Made by a program: the position numbers and the translations under genes. From the NCBI GenBank assembly GCA_013911195.1, contig JACETS010000127.1, positions 1 to 7,590 of the forward strand: a stretch of DNA of 7,590 bases, given 5' to 3'. The stretch comes from Verrucomicrobiales bacterium. Lineage in GTDB: Bacteria > Verrucomicrobiota > Verrucomicrobiia > Verrucomicrobiales > DEV007. This document shows, in pieces, positions 1-6,470 of the stretch. Each line of letters begins with the position of its first letter. Positions within the stretch are counted from its first letter, which is position 1. The notes under the pieces were generated by a model. It was not told where the DNA came from and made no database searches. It was given only the letters and a program-made list of their open reading frames with translations.

Positions 1-231
1 AGATTGAGCTTTCAGCATTCTGCTTTTAAAAACGTCACATACGGCAACAACTTTTGCATCTTGTTGGCGTAAAAACATGTTTAGGTTGCGATGTATTCCG
101 TGATTGCCGGTTCCGATCATTCCAATAGTGATCTTATTGCTTGGAGCATTTTTTCCAAGAAGGCTATTTTTTGAAATATAGAAAGGAGCAGTTGAGAATG
201 ATGCAAATTTAAGAAAATGACGTCTTTTCAT
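1..231 (-). CDS. Gfo/Idh/MocA family oxidoreductase with Tat signal, N-terminal fragment
   Basis: Only the first 77 codons are present; the gene continues past the left edge. The protein opens with MKRRHFLKF, a twin-arginine motif (R3, R4, F6, L7, K8) followed by a weakly hydrophobic stretch, so export by the Tat system is likely. Residues 34-45 (ITIGMIGTGNHG) form the first beta strand and glycine-rich turn of a Rossmann NAD(P)-binding fold, and residues 61-67 (VVAVCDV) form the second strand ending in the acidic residue that usually contacts the cofactor ribose. This arrangement is typical of the exported Gfo/Idh/MocA proteins that are abundant in Planctomycetota and Verrucomicrobiota, usually acting on sugars or inositols. 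The substrate cannot be told from this fragment. The ATG at 229-231 is preceded by an A-rich leader without a Shine-Dalgarno sequence. The gene follows the CHASE2 gene by 46 bases and could be the operon's last gene or have its own promoter. Confidence 0.85.
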   Translation of the reverse strand, partial: MKRRHFLKFASFSTAPFYISKNSLLGKNAPSNKITIGMIGTGNHGIHRNLNMFLRQQDAKVVAVCDVFKSRMLKAQS

Positions 232-255
232 TTTTATTTTGTTCAATATTTATTT

Positions 256-264
256 TTTATACCA
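256..264 (-). promoter_or_regulatory. possible extended -10 promoter element for the oxidoreductase gene
   Basis: Read on the minus strand, the 46-base gap contains TGGTATAAA, which resembles an extended -10 element (TGn followed by TATAAA, five of six matches to TATAAT). No convincing -35 box lies 17 bases upstream. A start just downstream would give the oxidoreductase a leader of roughly 15-20 bases. In such AT-rich DNA this match could easily be chance. Confidence 0.25.
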
Positions 265-265
265 C

Positions 266-288
266 AAACATCCTGAGTTAAGATGTTT
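266..288. terminator. weak stem-loop spanning the CHASE2 stop codon
   Basis: AAACATC (266-272) and GATGTTT (282-288) are perfect 7-base inverted repeats around a 9-base loop that contains the CHASE2 stop codon. In the direction of the leftward genes the stem is preceded by an A-run and followed by only three T residues and then GTGG, so it is a poor intrinsic terminator. On the plus strand it is followed by a T-run, but no plus-strand gene ends there. It may attenuate read-through into the oxidoreductase gene, or be chance. Confidence 0.25.
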
Positions 289-1519
289 TTTTTTCGCTCA
301 ATACCAAAGAGAATATGGTCATAACAATAAACAATGCTAAAGGAGCTATGGGTGATGTCCATTGCCCATTACTCTGAAAAAGCAGCATGCAGAATGATAG
401 ATATATAATTATCAATAGTCCTATTCTCGAGAATGCTTTTAAGGAATGGCTTTTTAAAATCATTGCGCCAATTAAAATCAAAATAAACCATATAAGTATT
501 TCTTTGTTTTTAGAGATTTTACTTATAAAAAGCCCTGATTGAATAGTGCTGATAGCAAGCGCCATTTGTTCAGCATTTGATATCTGGCTATTATTTCTAA
601 AAGGAATATTTTTTATATTTCCTGAGTTTTGATTATTTCCTATTAGTATAATTCTCTTACCTAGTAATGATTTGTTTTTACTGTCCAGTTCACTTGGAGG
701 CACAGTGAGTAAGTTTATTTTTTCTATCGAAAGCTCTTCCTGCAAGGCAGGATAAATTTGAACATGACCACCATTGTCTATGGGTATTATTTTTCTATCT
801 CCCAGTTCTATATTATTGCCCATATTAATGATGACTTGGTCAGCTTTAATTTTAAGGTCTAGCATTATTGCTTTTAAAACAAAGGAGGGGACAATCTTAT
901 CACCAATTCTTGCGATCAAAGGAAATGTGTAGATACCTTCATCATAATTATTATCGGCAAGGTCAATTCTGGTAAATGCAATTGGAAGTCCCATTGCTGC
1001 AAATCTTTGGTTTGGAAGCGAATTGATTCTTGTGAATTCCGGAATGTTATCAGTATTGCCATTCACAGAATTAATGATGTCAAAAAAATTTTCTCCTTTT
1101 TCTGTTGAGGGATCAATAGATCGGTCCATTTGGCAAACCGCACTTAGTAGTAAGTTTTCTTGATTAAAGGCTAAGCATGCGGTTCTTAGTGTTTCAACTA
1201 GGCCCTCTGCTCGATCAGGAAATTCAAGAGAAGGTTCAATGGCAATAAGTTCTGGGTCGTATTGTTTGAGATTGTTAAGAATAACCGCGTAATCTAGTGG
1301 ACTAGGTGGCCAATCTTGTATAACTGACTCTTCAGAATCATCTAGTGTTAATAAGGTAACCGATGAGGACTCTTTTTTTTCTTTTTTAGTATCAATTAGC
1401 CAATTGACGTAACTACTTTCAAAATCAACAATAATCCCCTCATTCTTTTCTCTTTCAACTAAGAGTAGAGATAAGATGCAGGATGCTATGAAGAGAATCG
1501 TTTTTTTTCGACTATTCAC
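278..1519 (-). CDS. CHASE2 domain membrane protein without an output domain
   Basis: This 413-residue protein has the layout of a CHASE2 extracytoplasmic sensor: one N-terminal membrane segment (about residues 7-21), a large outside domain (about 25-335) and three C-terminal membrane segments (about 340-355, 366-382 and 389-408). The N-terminal half carries the CHASE2 signature around residues 53-101 (strand VTLLTLDD, then a DWPPSPLDYA motif resembling the usual WPW/PR-xxYA, then a strand ending in a family-typical acidic position). The later family motif LLGKRIILIGNN is at about 285-296. In known CHASE2 proteins the last helix leads to an adenylate cyclase, histidine kinase, diguanylate cyclase or protein kinase; here the chain stops about five residues after the last helix. 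Any signalling would need a partner. The start is GTG (1517-1519), 12 bases after the upstream stop codon, with no clear Shine-Dalgarno sequence; no nearby ATG would keep the first membrane segment. The fold assignment is good, but the ligand and role are unknown. Confidence 0.82.
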   Translation of the reverse strand: MNSRKKTILFIASCILSLLLVEREKNEGIIVDFESSYVNWLIDTKKEKKESSSVTLLTLDDSEESVIQDWPPSPLDYAVILNNLKQYDPELIAIEPSLEFPDRAEGLVETLRTACLAFNQENLLLSAVCQMDRSIDPSTEKGENFFDIINSVNGNTDNIPEFTRINSLPNQRFAAMGLPIAFTRIDLADNNYDEGIYTFPLIARIGDKIVPSFVLKAIMLDLKIKADQVIINMGNNIELGDRKIIPIDNGGHVQIYPALQEELSIEKINLLTVPPSELDSKNKSLLGKRIILIGNNQNSGNIKNIPFRNNSQISNAEQMALAISTIQSGLFISKISKNKEILIWFILILIGAMILKSHSLKAFSRIGLLIIIYLSFCMLLFQSNGQWTSPIAPLALFIVMTIFSLVLSEKKTS

Positions 1520-1531
1520 TAATAACTTTTA

Positions 1532-2863
1532 TTAGTTGTTAAACTCTATCAAAAATTGGAGATGTTCCTGCCCAGTTCTAAGAAAGATTTCGTTGCTTTC
1601 TCCAGACCATCTATATGCATTTCCATTAGATAGATCCCTAGCATAATAAATTAATTCATTAGATAACTCGATTGATTTATGTTTAATGCTGATCATGACG
1701 CTTCTAGAATTTGAAGAGTCTTCATTATCGATTTTTAAAAGGTATTCATCCGTAGATAATTTTTCTGTCTTAATGGCGATATTCTCATCCTTAGTCGAGC
1801 ATTCTATTTCTTCTAAACTTTTTCTGTCATGTGATTTATCAATGGTTGATTGGTCATGATCAAAAGTTAGTCCTTTATGGATAAGATCGGTCTCAAAGTT
1901 TGAAAACCCAGCACTGATCATTCTATTATGAAAATCATTGGATAATTTTTCCTCGGTAACAAAACTTATATAAGGAAAATCTTTTCTCAAAGATTGTATA
2001 GTTTGATCCCAAAATGACAGAGGAAAGCATGTTATTTCAGGAATAGAGAAAATCTCTACTCCCTGTACAATCCAGAACCTAAAAACATTTTCCCATTTTT
2101 TTCGCCTTGATTCCCATCCTTCACCAATTAGATCCATTACTCCCTCATCATTAAACAAATGAGGCTCACTCAGGTAAAAAGGATGCTGGTTAGAGCATTT
2201 TATTGGAAATTTCATTCCTAAAGTTATCCCATTTGATGCAAGCTTATGAGTAAGTTCTCCAAACGAGGACGAATCGGTTATATTATTATCCATTGAATAA
2301 TGTCCTTTGCTGTCTCCACCAATTAATCCTTTTTGATTCTGTGGGAAAATGACAGGCAATAAAAAAACATCATTTTCTTTAGCAATCGGTAAACGATTAA
2401 TATTGCAGAAAATGGTTTTATCTAATTGATGCCACTTGGCTAGTATAAGGTCTTTTCTTTCTACTTTTAGAAATCTAACTTCCTTGGGGTCAACCTCTTC
2501 CTTAATAGGGTGATTCTGACCAGCCCACAGTTCAACATTCCACTCATAAGTTCCTGAGTCAGGAGGAGTCCAACTTCCTTCCCATTTATTGGAATCAGTT
2601 TTGATTAAAGGCTCTTCGTTCCATTGTTCTTTTCCAGTAACCCTCCATCGAACAAAGCCGTTTACTTTATCCTGATCATCATAACCGAATGGATGAACGA
2701 TAATCGAAAATGGTTGCCCTGGTGATCTTACCTCAGGTTGTGAAATGGAATCTTCTGAGGCATCAAATATAGTGAATTTAGATTCTTGATCAATGATTGC
2801 TAGAACGGGAAACGGCTCAATTTTTCCGTCATAGCAATTCTCATTCTGTATGCTGTTAAGCAT
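1532..2863 (-). CDS. GlgE-like (maltosyltransferase-related) protein, shortened and probably non-catalytic
   Basis: GlgE transfers maltose from maltose-1-phosphate to alpha-1,4-glucan and is usually about 650-700 residues; this protein has 443. Residues about 43-125 resemble the GlgE N-terminal domain (VRWRVTGKEQW, then KWEGSWTPPDSGTYEWNVELW). Residues about 150-325 track part of the GlgE barrel: DVFLLPVIFP matches the strand before the family's PPIHPIG, LGMKFPIKCSNQHPF matches ALDFAIQCSPDHPW, GVEIFSIPEITCFPLSFW matches GVRIFRVDNPHTKPxxFW, and FVTEE matches FLAEA. Residues about 370-442 resemble the C-terminal beta domain (YYARDLSNGNAYRW). At the nucleophile site the Asp is replaced by Pro275 and the preceding Arg by Ser273; the acid/base Glu appears kept as Glu304. 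The second half of the barrel, with the third catalytic Asp, is missing between about 330 and 370. The reading frame is intact, so a maintained pseudoenzyme is more likely than a decaying gene. It lies 11 bases after the kinase gene. Binding or scaffolding is an inference. Confidence 0.75.
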   Translation of the reverse strand: MLNSIQNENCYDGKIEPFPVLAIIDQESKFTIFDASEDSISQPEVRSPGQPFSIIVHPFGYDDQDKVNGFVRWRVTGKEQWNEEPLIKTDSNKWEGSWTPPDSGTYEWNVELWAGQNHPIKEEVDPKEVRFLKVERKDLILAKWHQLDKTIFCNINRLPIAKENDVFLLPVIFPQNQKGLIGGDSKGHYSMDNNITDSSSFGELTHKLASNGITLGMKFPIKCSNQHPFYLSEPHLFNDEGVMDLIGEGWESRRKKWENVFRFWIVQGVEIFSIPEITCFPLSFWDQTIQSLRKDFPYISFVTEEKLSNDFHNRMISAGFSNFETDLIHKGLTFDHDQSTIDKSHDRKSLEEIECSTKDENIAIKTEKLSTDEYLLKIDNEDSSNSRSVMISIKHKSIELSNELIYYARDLSNGNAYRWSGESNEIFLRTGQEHLQFLIEFNN

Positions 2864-2874
2864 CTTTTCTAAAT

Positions 2875-3858
2875 TTATAAGGATATGGCTTCTTCACTCA
2901 GGTATGGAGTCAGGCTAGGAAGAATATTAGTATTCTCAAGAATCTCTCTGATATTCTCCAACGCACGAGGAATAAATCTTAAAAATTCAGTTTTTCCGAG
3001 TTCATTTCCGAGTCTTGAATAAGCGCCTAAGGCTTGCATTAGGCGCTGACAGCTACAAGCTTCGAATAAAGGTTCCCATTCATTTTTTTTACGGCTTTTA
3101 AAAGCGTAATTGATAATTTCTTTCCTCTGCGATTTCGTAAAATTTACATAAGGGTCGTAAACGAGTGAAGCAATATCATATTCTCTCAGGCCTAACCGCA
3201 AACCCTGATAATCAATAAGGTAAGGTTTCTCTTTATGTATTAAGATATTTTGAGACTGCAAATCTCTATGAATTAAAAATCTTGATGGATTAGTAAGTTT
3301 ATCGATTAAATCTTTAAATTCAGATTCTTGTCGAAGAGCATTTTGATAAGAGGGGGCTCTTCTTGAATAATAAAAGAGAAAGTGATCAAAAAAATAGTCC
3401 TGCTCCCATTGGTATAAATTTTCATCAAAACTTGGCTCTAGTTGCGATAGGTCATCATGATCGAGATTGCTCTCACTGTATTCGTGAAGATTTGAAATCT
3501 CATCAATTACCAGTTTATAGAGTTCTCCTCTTTTTTCCCATTCTGTTTCTCGATGATCCCATAGATGTTCAGAGCCCAGATCTTCAATCCATGTGATCAT
3601 ATTACTTTCATCATGATGAATGATTTCAGGGGAACGTAATCCAATTTTTTTGAGAATTTTGGAAGAGGATACGAATTTTAAGTTGTCTGGTCTATCTGCA
3701 GTATACCGCATAATGATAAATGAACTCTTATCCTTAAGGGTGATTCTAAAGTAATCTCGATCCGATCCTCCATTATTAATTGCGACACATTGACTACCCG
3801 AAATATCTATTTCAGGAAGGGCCTTGGAGGTGGCTTTTATGAGATCATCAGGCTTCAT
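2875..3858 (-). CDS. AmgK-like sugar kinase (aminoglycoside phosphotransferase fold)
   Basis: This 327-residue protein has the eukaryotic-kinase-like fold of the APH/choline kinase superfamily. Residues 30-39 (GGSDRDYFRI) match the nucleotide-binding start, residues 197-204 (HRDLQSQN) are the catalytic loop with Asp199 as base and Asn204 as metal ligand, and residues 214-219 (LIDYQG) carry the metal-binding Asp216. SLVYDPYV (231-238) follows. The HRDxQSxN, IDxQG and YDxASLxxDPY pattern and the length are those of AmgK, the anomeric N-acetylmuramate/N-acetylglucosamine kinase of peptidoglycan recycling (about 340 residues). The product would be a sugar-1-phosphate, the substrate type of the nucleotidyltransferase encoded 26 bases upstream. 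The protein is probably cytoplasmic, as no signal peptide or membrane segment is seen. The ATG start lacks a clear Shine-Dalgarno sequence. The exact sugar is uncertain; the GlgE-like neighbour leaves open another hexose. Confidence 0.85.
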   Translation of the reverse strand: MKPDDLIKATSKALPEIDISGSQCVAINNGGSDRDYFRITLKDKSSFIIMRYTADRPDNLKFVSSSKILKKIGLRSPEIIHHDESNMITWIEDLGSEHLWDHRETEWEKRGELYKLVIDEISNLHEYSESNLDHDDLSQLEPSFDENLYQWEQDYFFDHFLFYYSRRAPSYQNALRQESEFKDLIDKLTNPSRFLIHRDLQSQNILIHKEKPYLIDYQGLRLGLREYDIASLVYDPYVNFTKSQRKEIINYAFKSRKKNEWEPLFEACSCQRLMQALGAYSRLGNELGKTEFLRFIPRALENIREILENTNILPSLTPYLSEEAISL

Positions 3859-3884
3859 GCGATCAATAATTGTACACTATACAC

Positions 3885-4835
3885 TCAAATGTCCTCATTT
3901 TCGAGTTTACCTTTGGCAATTTGCCCATTTCTAACTATACATCTTTTCAGAATGGAACCTTTTGAAACTTTTGCACCTGGCCAAACGATACTATTAATGA
4001 TTTCCGCATCTTGATCAATAATTGCACTTTTAGCAATATGAGAGCTTTTGTCTATCTTGATATTTTTACCAATAAAAGATTTTAAAATTTCACTATCAGA
4101 GGATCGCTCTAAATTATTAAAGTAACTTGGAAATTCTGATTTTGATAAAACATTGTGCGCATCTAGATAAGCATCTCTATTTCCTAGATCCCACCATTCA
4201 CCAACATCAATGACAGCTCCTCCAAGAAGTCCATTTTTAATTAATTCTAAAAAAACTGTGATGACAGAATGTTTTTCATCGTGTTTTAAATAATTAAGAA
4301 ATTCGGGCGAGCACGCATATATGCCTGTAAACATGTGAGTTCCTTCTTTGCCACTATGAAGCATATTTCTAATATCTGTAATTCTATTACCTTCTAATGC
4401 AATATGCTTTGCCTCTCCGGTTGATCTAAGTGCAAGAGTGACTAAATAATTATTAGCATTGTGTGCATCGATAAGATCATTTAATGGAAGGTCCGTTAGA
4501 ATATCCCCGTTGTATACAATGAATGGATTAGGCTTCAAAATATTGGAAACATTATCAATTCCTCCCCCTGTATCTAATAGAATAGGTTCATGAACAAAGG
4601 TGAGTGGCTTATCTCTATATTTTTCTGTTTTAAAATATTCTTTATAGGCTTTGGCCTCATGATGAGTATTTATGATAAATTCTTCAAAACCAGCATCAAT
4701 TAGATGATCAAATGCAAATTCAATAAGAGGTTTGCCAAAGACCGGTATCATTGGTTTTGGTAATTTTTCTGTGAGCTTCTTTAGCCGAGTTCCAAGTCCG
4801 GCTCCTAAGACGAATGCCTTCTTCACGGTATACAA
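3885..4835 (-). CDS. MurU-like sugar-1-phosphate nucleotidyltransferase with C-terminal hexapeptide-type extension
   Basis: The protein (316 residues) is a GT-A-fold NTP transferase. Signature residues are GAGLGTRL (11-18), LPKPMIPVFGKPLIE (25-39) with Lys27, DTGGGI (88-93), the metal-binding NGD (109-111) and GEWWDLGNRDAY (212-223). The TGGGI and NGD spacing resembles MurU and the GDP-mannose pyrophosphorylase-like family. It would join a sugar-1-phosphate to an NTP, releasing pyrophosphate. Pseudomonas MurU ends near residue 224; here residues about 250-310 add a tail with spaced isoleucine/valine hexapeptides (SSHIAKSAIIDQDAEI, then SIVWPGAKVSKGSIL), like the left-handed beta-helix tails of related enzymes. 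The start chosen is TTG (4833-4835), because a TAGGGTG sequence sits about six bases upstream; a GTG three codons in (4824-4826) is possible but has no well-placed ribosome site. It is the first gene of the leftward operon and pairs with the AmgK-like kinase. Confidence 0.84.
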   Translation of the reverse strand: MYTVKKAFVLGAGLGTRLKKLTEKLPKPMIPVFGKPLIEFAFDHLIDAGFEEFIINTHHEAKAYKEYFKTEKYRDKPLTFVHEPILLDTGGGIDNVSNILKPNPFIVYNGDILTDLPLNDLIDAHNANNYLVTLALRSTGEAKHIALEGNRITDIRNMLHSGKEGTHMFTGIYACSPEFLNYLKHDEKHSVITVFLELIKNGLLGGAVIDVGEWWDLGNRDAYLDAHNVLSKSEFPSYFNNLERSSDSEILKSFIGKNIKIDKSSHIAKSAIIDQDAEIINSIVWPGAKVSKGSILKRCIVRNGQIAKGKLENEDI

Positions 4836-4945
4836 TTTTCACCCTAGTTAGAAATTGTCTAATATAATAATAGTTTTGGAGTTATATTATAATATGCTGA
4901 TATGAGTGATATATTTCGTCTTAAAACCTGAAATATAAGTCTTTT
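4836..4945. promoter_or_regulatory. divergent promoter region with a palindromic -10-like box
   Basis: This 110-base AT-rich gap is the only place where the two transcription blocks diverge, so it should hold promoters for the leftward sugar-activation operon and the rightward TPR gene. A perfect 12-base palindrome, ATATTATAATAT (4884-4895), contains TATAAT on the plus strand (4888-4893) and also on the minus strand (4891-4886), so one box could serve both directions. No good -35 box is found 16-18 bases away on either side; TTGTCT at 4855-4860 is too far (27 bases) for the plus-strand box. The region is supported by gene layout, the exact elements only weakly. Confidence 0.4.
4845..4851 (-). 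promoter_or_regulatory. ribosome binding site deciding a TTG start
   Basis: On the minus strand the leader reads TTCTAACTAGGGTGAAAATTG. The AGGG core lies about six bases before the TTG at 4833-4835 but about fifteen before the in-frame GTG at 4824-4826, which favours the TTG start. This is the only recognisable Shine-Dalgarno-like sequence before a gene in the window. Confidence 0.45.
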
Positions 4946-5896
4946 ATGAAAACAATAATTGTTCTTTTTTTATTCTCCTTTAGTGGGTTTTTCGTCGATA
5001 GCGGAAAAGCTCAAGGCTTATTTGATTTTGGAGGAGAGGCGACTACACAATTTAATCGTGGCAAATTAGAGCAAGATGCAGAAAATTTTAAGGAGGCCGT
5101 TCGGTGGTATAAAAAAGCGATTGAAACTGAACCACGTTATTATGAATCTTATAACAATATTGGATTTATTTATGGTAGTAACGGTTACCATGAAAAAGCT
5201 GTCGAATGGTACAAAAAATCAATTCAAGTGAATCCTAAATTTGTTCAAGGTTTATCTAATCTTGGCGCAAGTTATATAGAATTAGGCAAGGAGAAACTTG
5301 CTGTTGATGTTCTAAAAAAAGCAAGAGCCTTAGACCCTGAATCCCAATTGGTTGCTAATAATTATGCAACTGCTCTTCGAGGGGTTGGTAAAATTGAAGA
5401 AAGTATTGAAATATTAAAGAGTATTAAAAATGAAGAAGATCCATTGCTCGTTGACCCTGCAATCAAAGCTCAGCAATATAGAATTGCGGGAAAATTTGAA
5501 TTAGCAGAAAAAGCATTCCGTGAAGCCATAAAAAAAGACCCTCTAGATGGTTCTTTGTATGCTAATTTAGGATCATTACTTATCGAGAGAGAAAAGTTTG
5601 ATGAGGCGGAGATTGTTCTTAAAAAAGCAATTGATACAAATCGCGCCGGAGCAATCGCCCATATGAATCTGGGTTTTCTTTATTTGAAAAAGAAAAATTT
5701 TCCTCAGGCACAGATTCAGTCTGAAATTGCAGTCAAATTAAATCCCGAGTCATCAGTATCTTGGTTAAATCTCGGACTTGCTTACGTTCATCAAGGAAAA
5801 ATTGCTCAGGCTCGTGATGCTTGGACTCGTGCACTTGTATTAGACCCTAGTAATGAACAATTAAAAAATAATCTCAAAGCCGTTAAAAATAGGTAG
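4946..5896 (+). CDS. exported tetratricopeptide repeat protein
   Basis: The protein (316 residues) begins with a Sec-type signal peptide: Lys2, a hydrophobic core (about residues 4-17) and a likely cleavage after Ala22 (SGKA/QG). There is no lipobox cysteine, so the mature form is probably periplasmic or secreted. The rest is almost wholly TPR: about eight 34-residue repeats at roughly 32-65, 66-99, 100-133, 134-165, 170-200, 201-234, 235-268 and 269-302, with typical NLGxxY, A, and A-x-x-L-x-P positions (for example NNIGFIYGSNGYHEKAVEWY). Repeats 4 and 5 are the most degenerate. No catalytic domain is present, so the likely role is protein-protein scaffolding, with unknown partners. The ATG is the first good start after an in-frame stop at 4922-4924 and has no Shine-Dalgarno sequence. 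It is the first gene of the rightward block; a 68-base gap separates it from the next TPR gene. Confidence 0.88.
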   Translation: MKTIIVLFLFSFSGFFVDSGKAQGLFDFGGEATTQFNRGKLEQDAENFKEAVRWYKKAIETEPRYYESYNNIGFIYGSNGYHEKAVEWYKKSIQVNPKFVQGLSNLGASYIELGKEKLAVDVLKKARALDPESQLVANNYATALRGVGKIEESIEILKSIKNEEDPLLVDPAIKAQQYRIAGKFELAEKAFREAIKKDPLDGSLYANLGSLLIEREKFDEAEIVLKKAIDTNRAGAIAHMNLGFLYLKKKNFPQAQIQSEIAVKLNPESSVSWLNLGLAYVHQGKIAQARDAWTRALVLDPSNEQLKNNLKAVKNR

Positions 5897-5919
5897 ATGA
5901 TTATTTCTTAGTATCCTAC

Positions 5920-5948
5920 TTGACCACGGAATAAAACAGAGGAATTAT
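5920..5948 (+). promoter_or_regulatory. possible promoter upstream of the small TPR gene
   Basis: In the 68-base gap between the two TPR genes, TTGACC (5920-5925, five of six matches to TTGACA) is followed after 17 bases by AATTAT (5943-5948, four of six matches to TATAAT). A start near 5955 would leave a leader of about ten bases before the ATG at 5965. The -10 is poor and the genes could instead be co-transcribed. Confidence 0.22.
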
Positions 5949-5964
5949 TTCGTATATCTTAAAT

Positions 5965-6456
5965 ATGTCATATTTTAACGAGCCTTCTTCTAATAGCGAA
6001 ATGCGTTTACAAGCAGTTCGCGGTTATTATGAGCTAGAAATGTATGATGATGCTTGGGATGAATTGAAGGAGATTGAAAAGAGTTATCCTCTTACACCTC
6101 TAATTTTACAGATGAAAATCTTGCTGCTTTTAAAAGAGAAAAGCTGGGATTTGGCATTAGGTCTAAGTGAAAAATTACAACAAATGGAGCCAGAAAATGG
6201 AGCTGGTTTTATTCAAGGTGCTTATTGCCTACATGAAATGCAAAGAACTGATGAAGCTCTTGAGCTTCTTGAAATAGCTCCGGATTCGGTTAGGTCAGAC
6301 GCAATTTATTTCTATAATAAAGGATGCTATCAAGCAGCGATTGGAGACCTTGATACTGCTTTTGACTGCATAAAAAAATCATTCGATTTGGATGAAAGTC
6401 TTATTGAAGTGGCGCGTAGAGATCCTGATCTTGCCATCCTTAAAGATTCAATCTAA
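5965..6456 (+). CDS. small cytoplasmic tetratricopeptide repeat protein
   Basis: This 163-residue protein has no signal peptide or membrane segment and consists of about four degenerate TPR helix pairs (about residues 13-44, 46-78, 80-108 and 112-145; for example YYELEMYDDAWDELKEIEKS and YNKGCYQAAIGDLDTAFDCI). It ends with EVARRDPDLAILKDSI, a helix-capping ending (x-DPDL-x-x-L) that I associate with small stand-alone TPR proteins, especially from Verrucomicrobiota. No enzyme motif is present; a helper or adaptor role is inferred. The ATG at 5965 is the only good start after the in-frame stop at 5932-5934; a GAGG at about 5939-5942 is too far upstream (over 20 bases) to be an ordinary ribosome site. 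The serine hydrolase gene starts 14 bases after its stop, so the two are very likely co-transcribed. Confidence 0.82.
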   Translation: MSYFNEPSSNSEMRLQAVRGYYELEMYDDAWDELKEIEKSYPLTPLILQMKILLLLKEKSWDLALGLSEKLQQMEPENGAGFIQGAYCLHEMQRTDEALELLEIAPDSVRSDAIYFYNKGCYQAAIGDLDTAFDCIKKSFDLDESLIEVARRDPDLAILKDSI

Positions 6457-6470
6457 TCCGATCTCTCTAA

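Noticed and set aside
1532..2863. GlgE-like gene broken by a frameshift
   Set aside because: All recognisable N-terminal, barrel and C-terminal segments are in one open frame with domain order kept, so a deletion with the frame preserved fits better than a frameshift.
3363..3596. Short plus-strand open frame (77 codons)
   Set aside because: Lies entirely inside the AmgK-like kinase gene on the other strand, and its protein has no recognisable domain; it is a shadow of that gene.
2875..3858. Aminoglycoside resistance gene
   Set aside because: The kinase fold is shared, but the HRDxQSxN and YDxASLxxDPY pattern and the nucleotidyltransferase neighbour point to an AmgK-like sugar kinase.
3790..4014. 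Short plus-strand open frame (74 codons)
   Set aside because: Overlaps the antisense of the kinase start and the nucleotidyltransferase end; both are strongly supported, and this frame has no family features.
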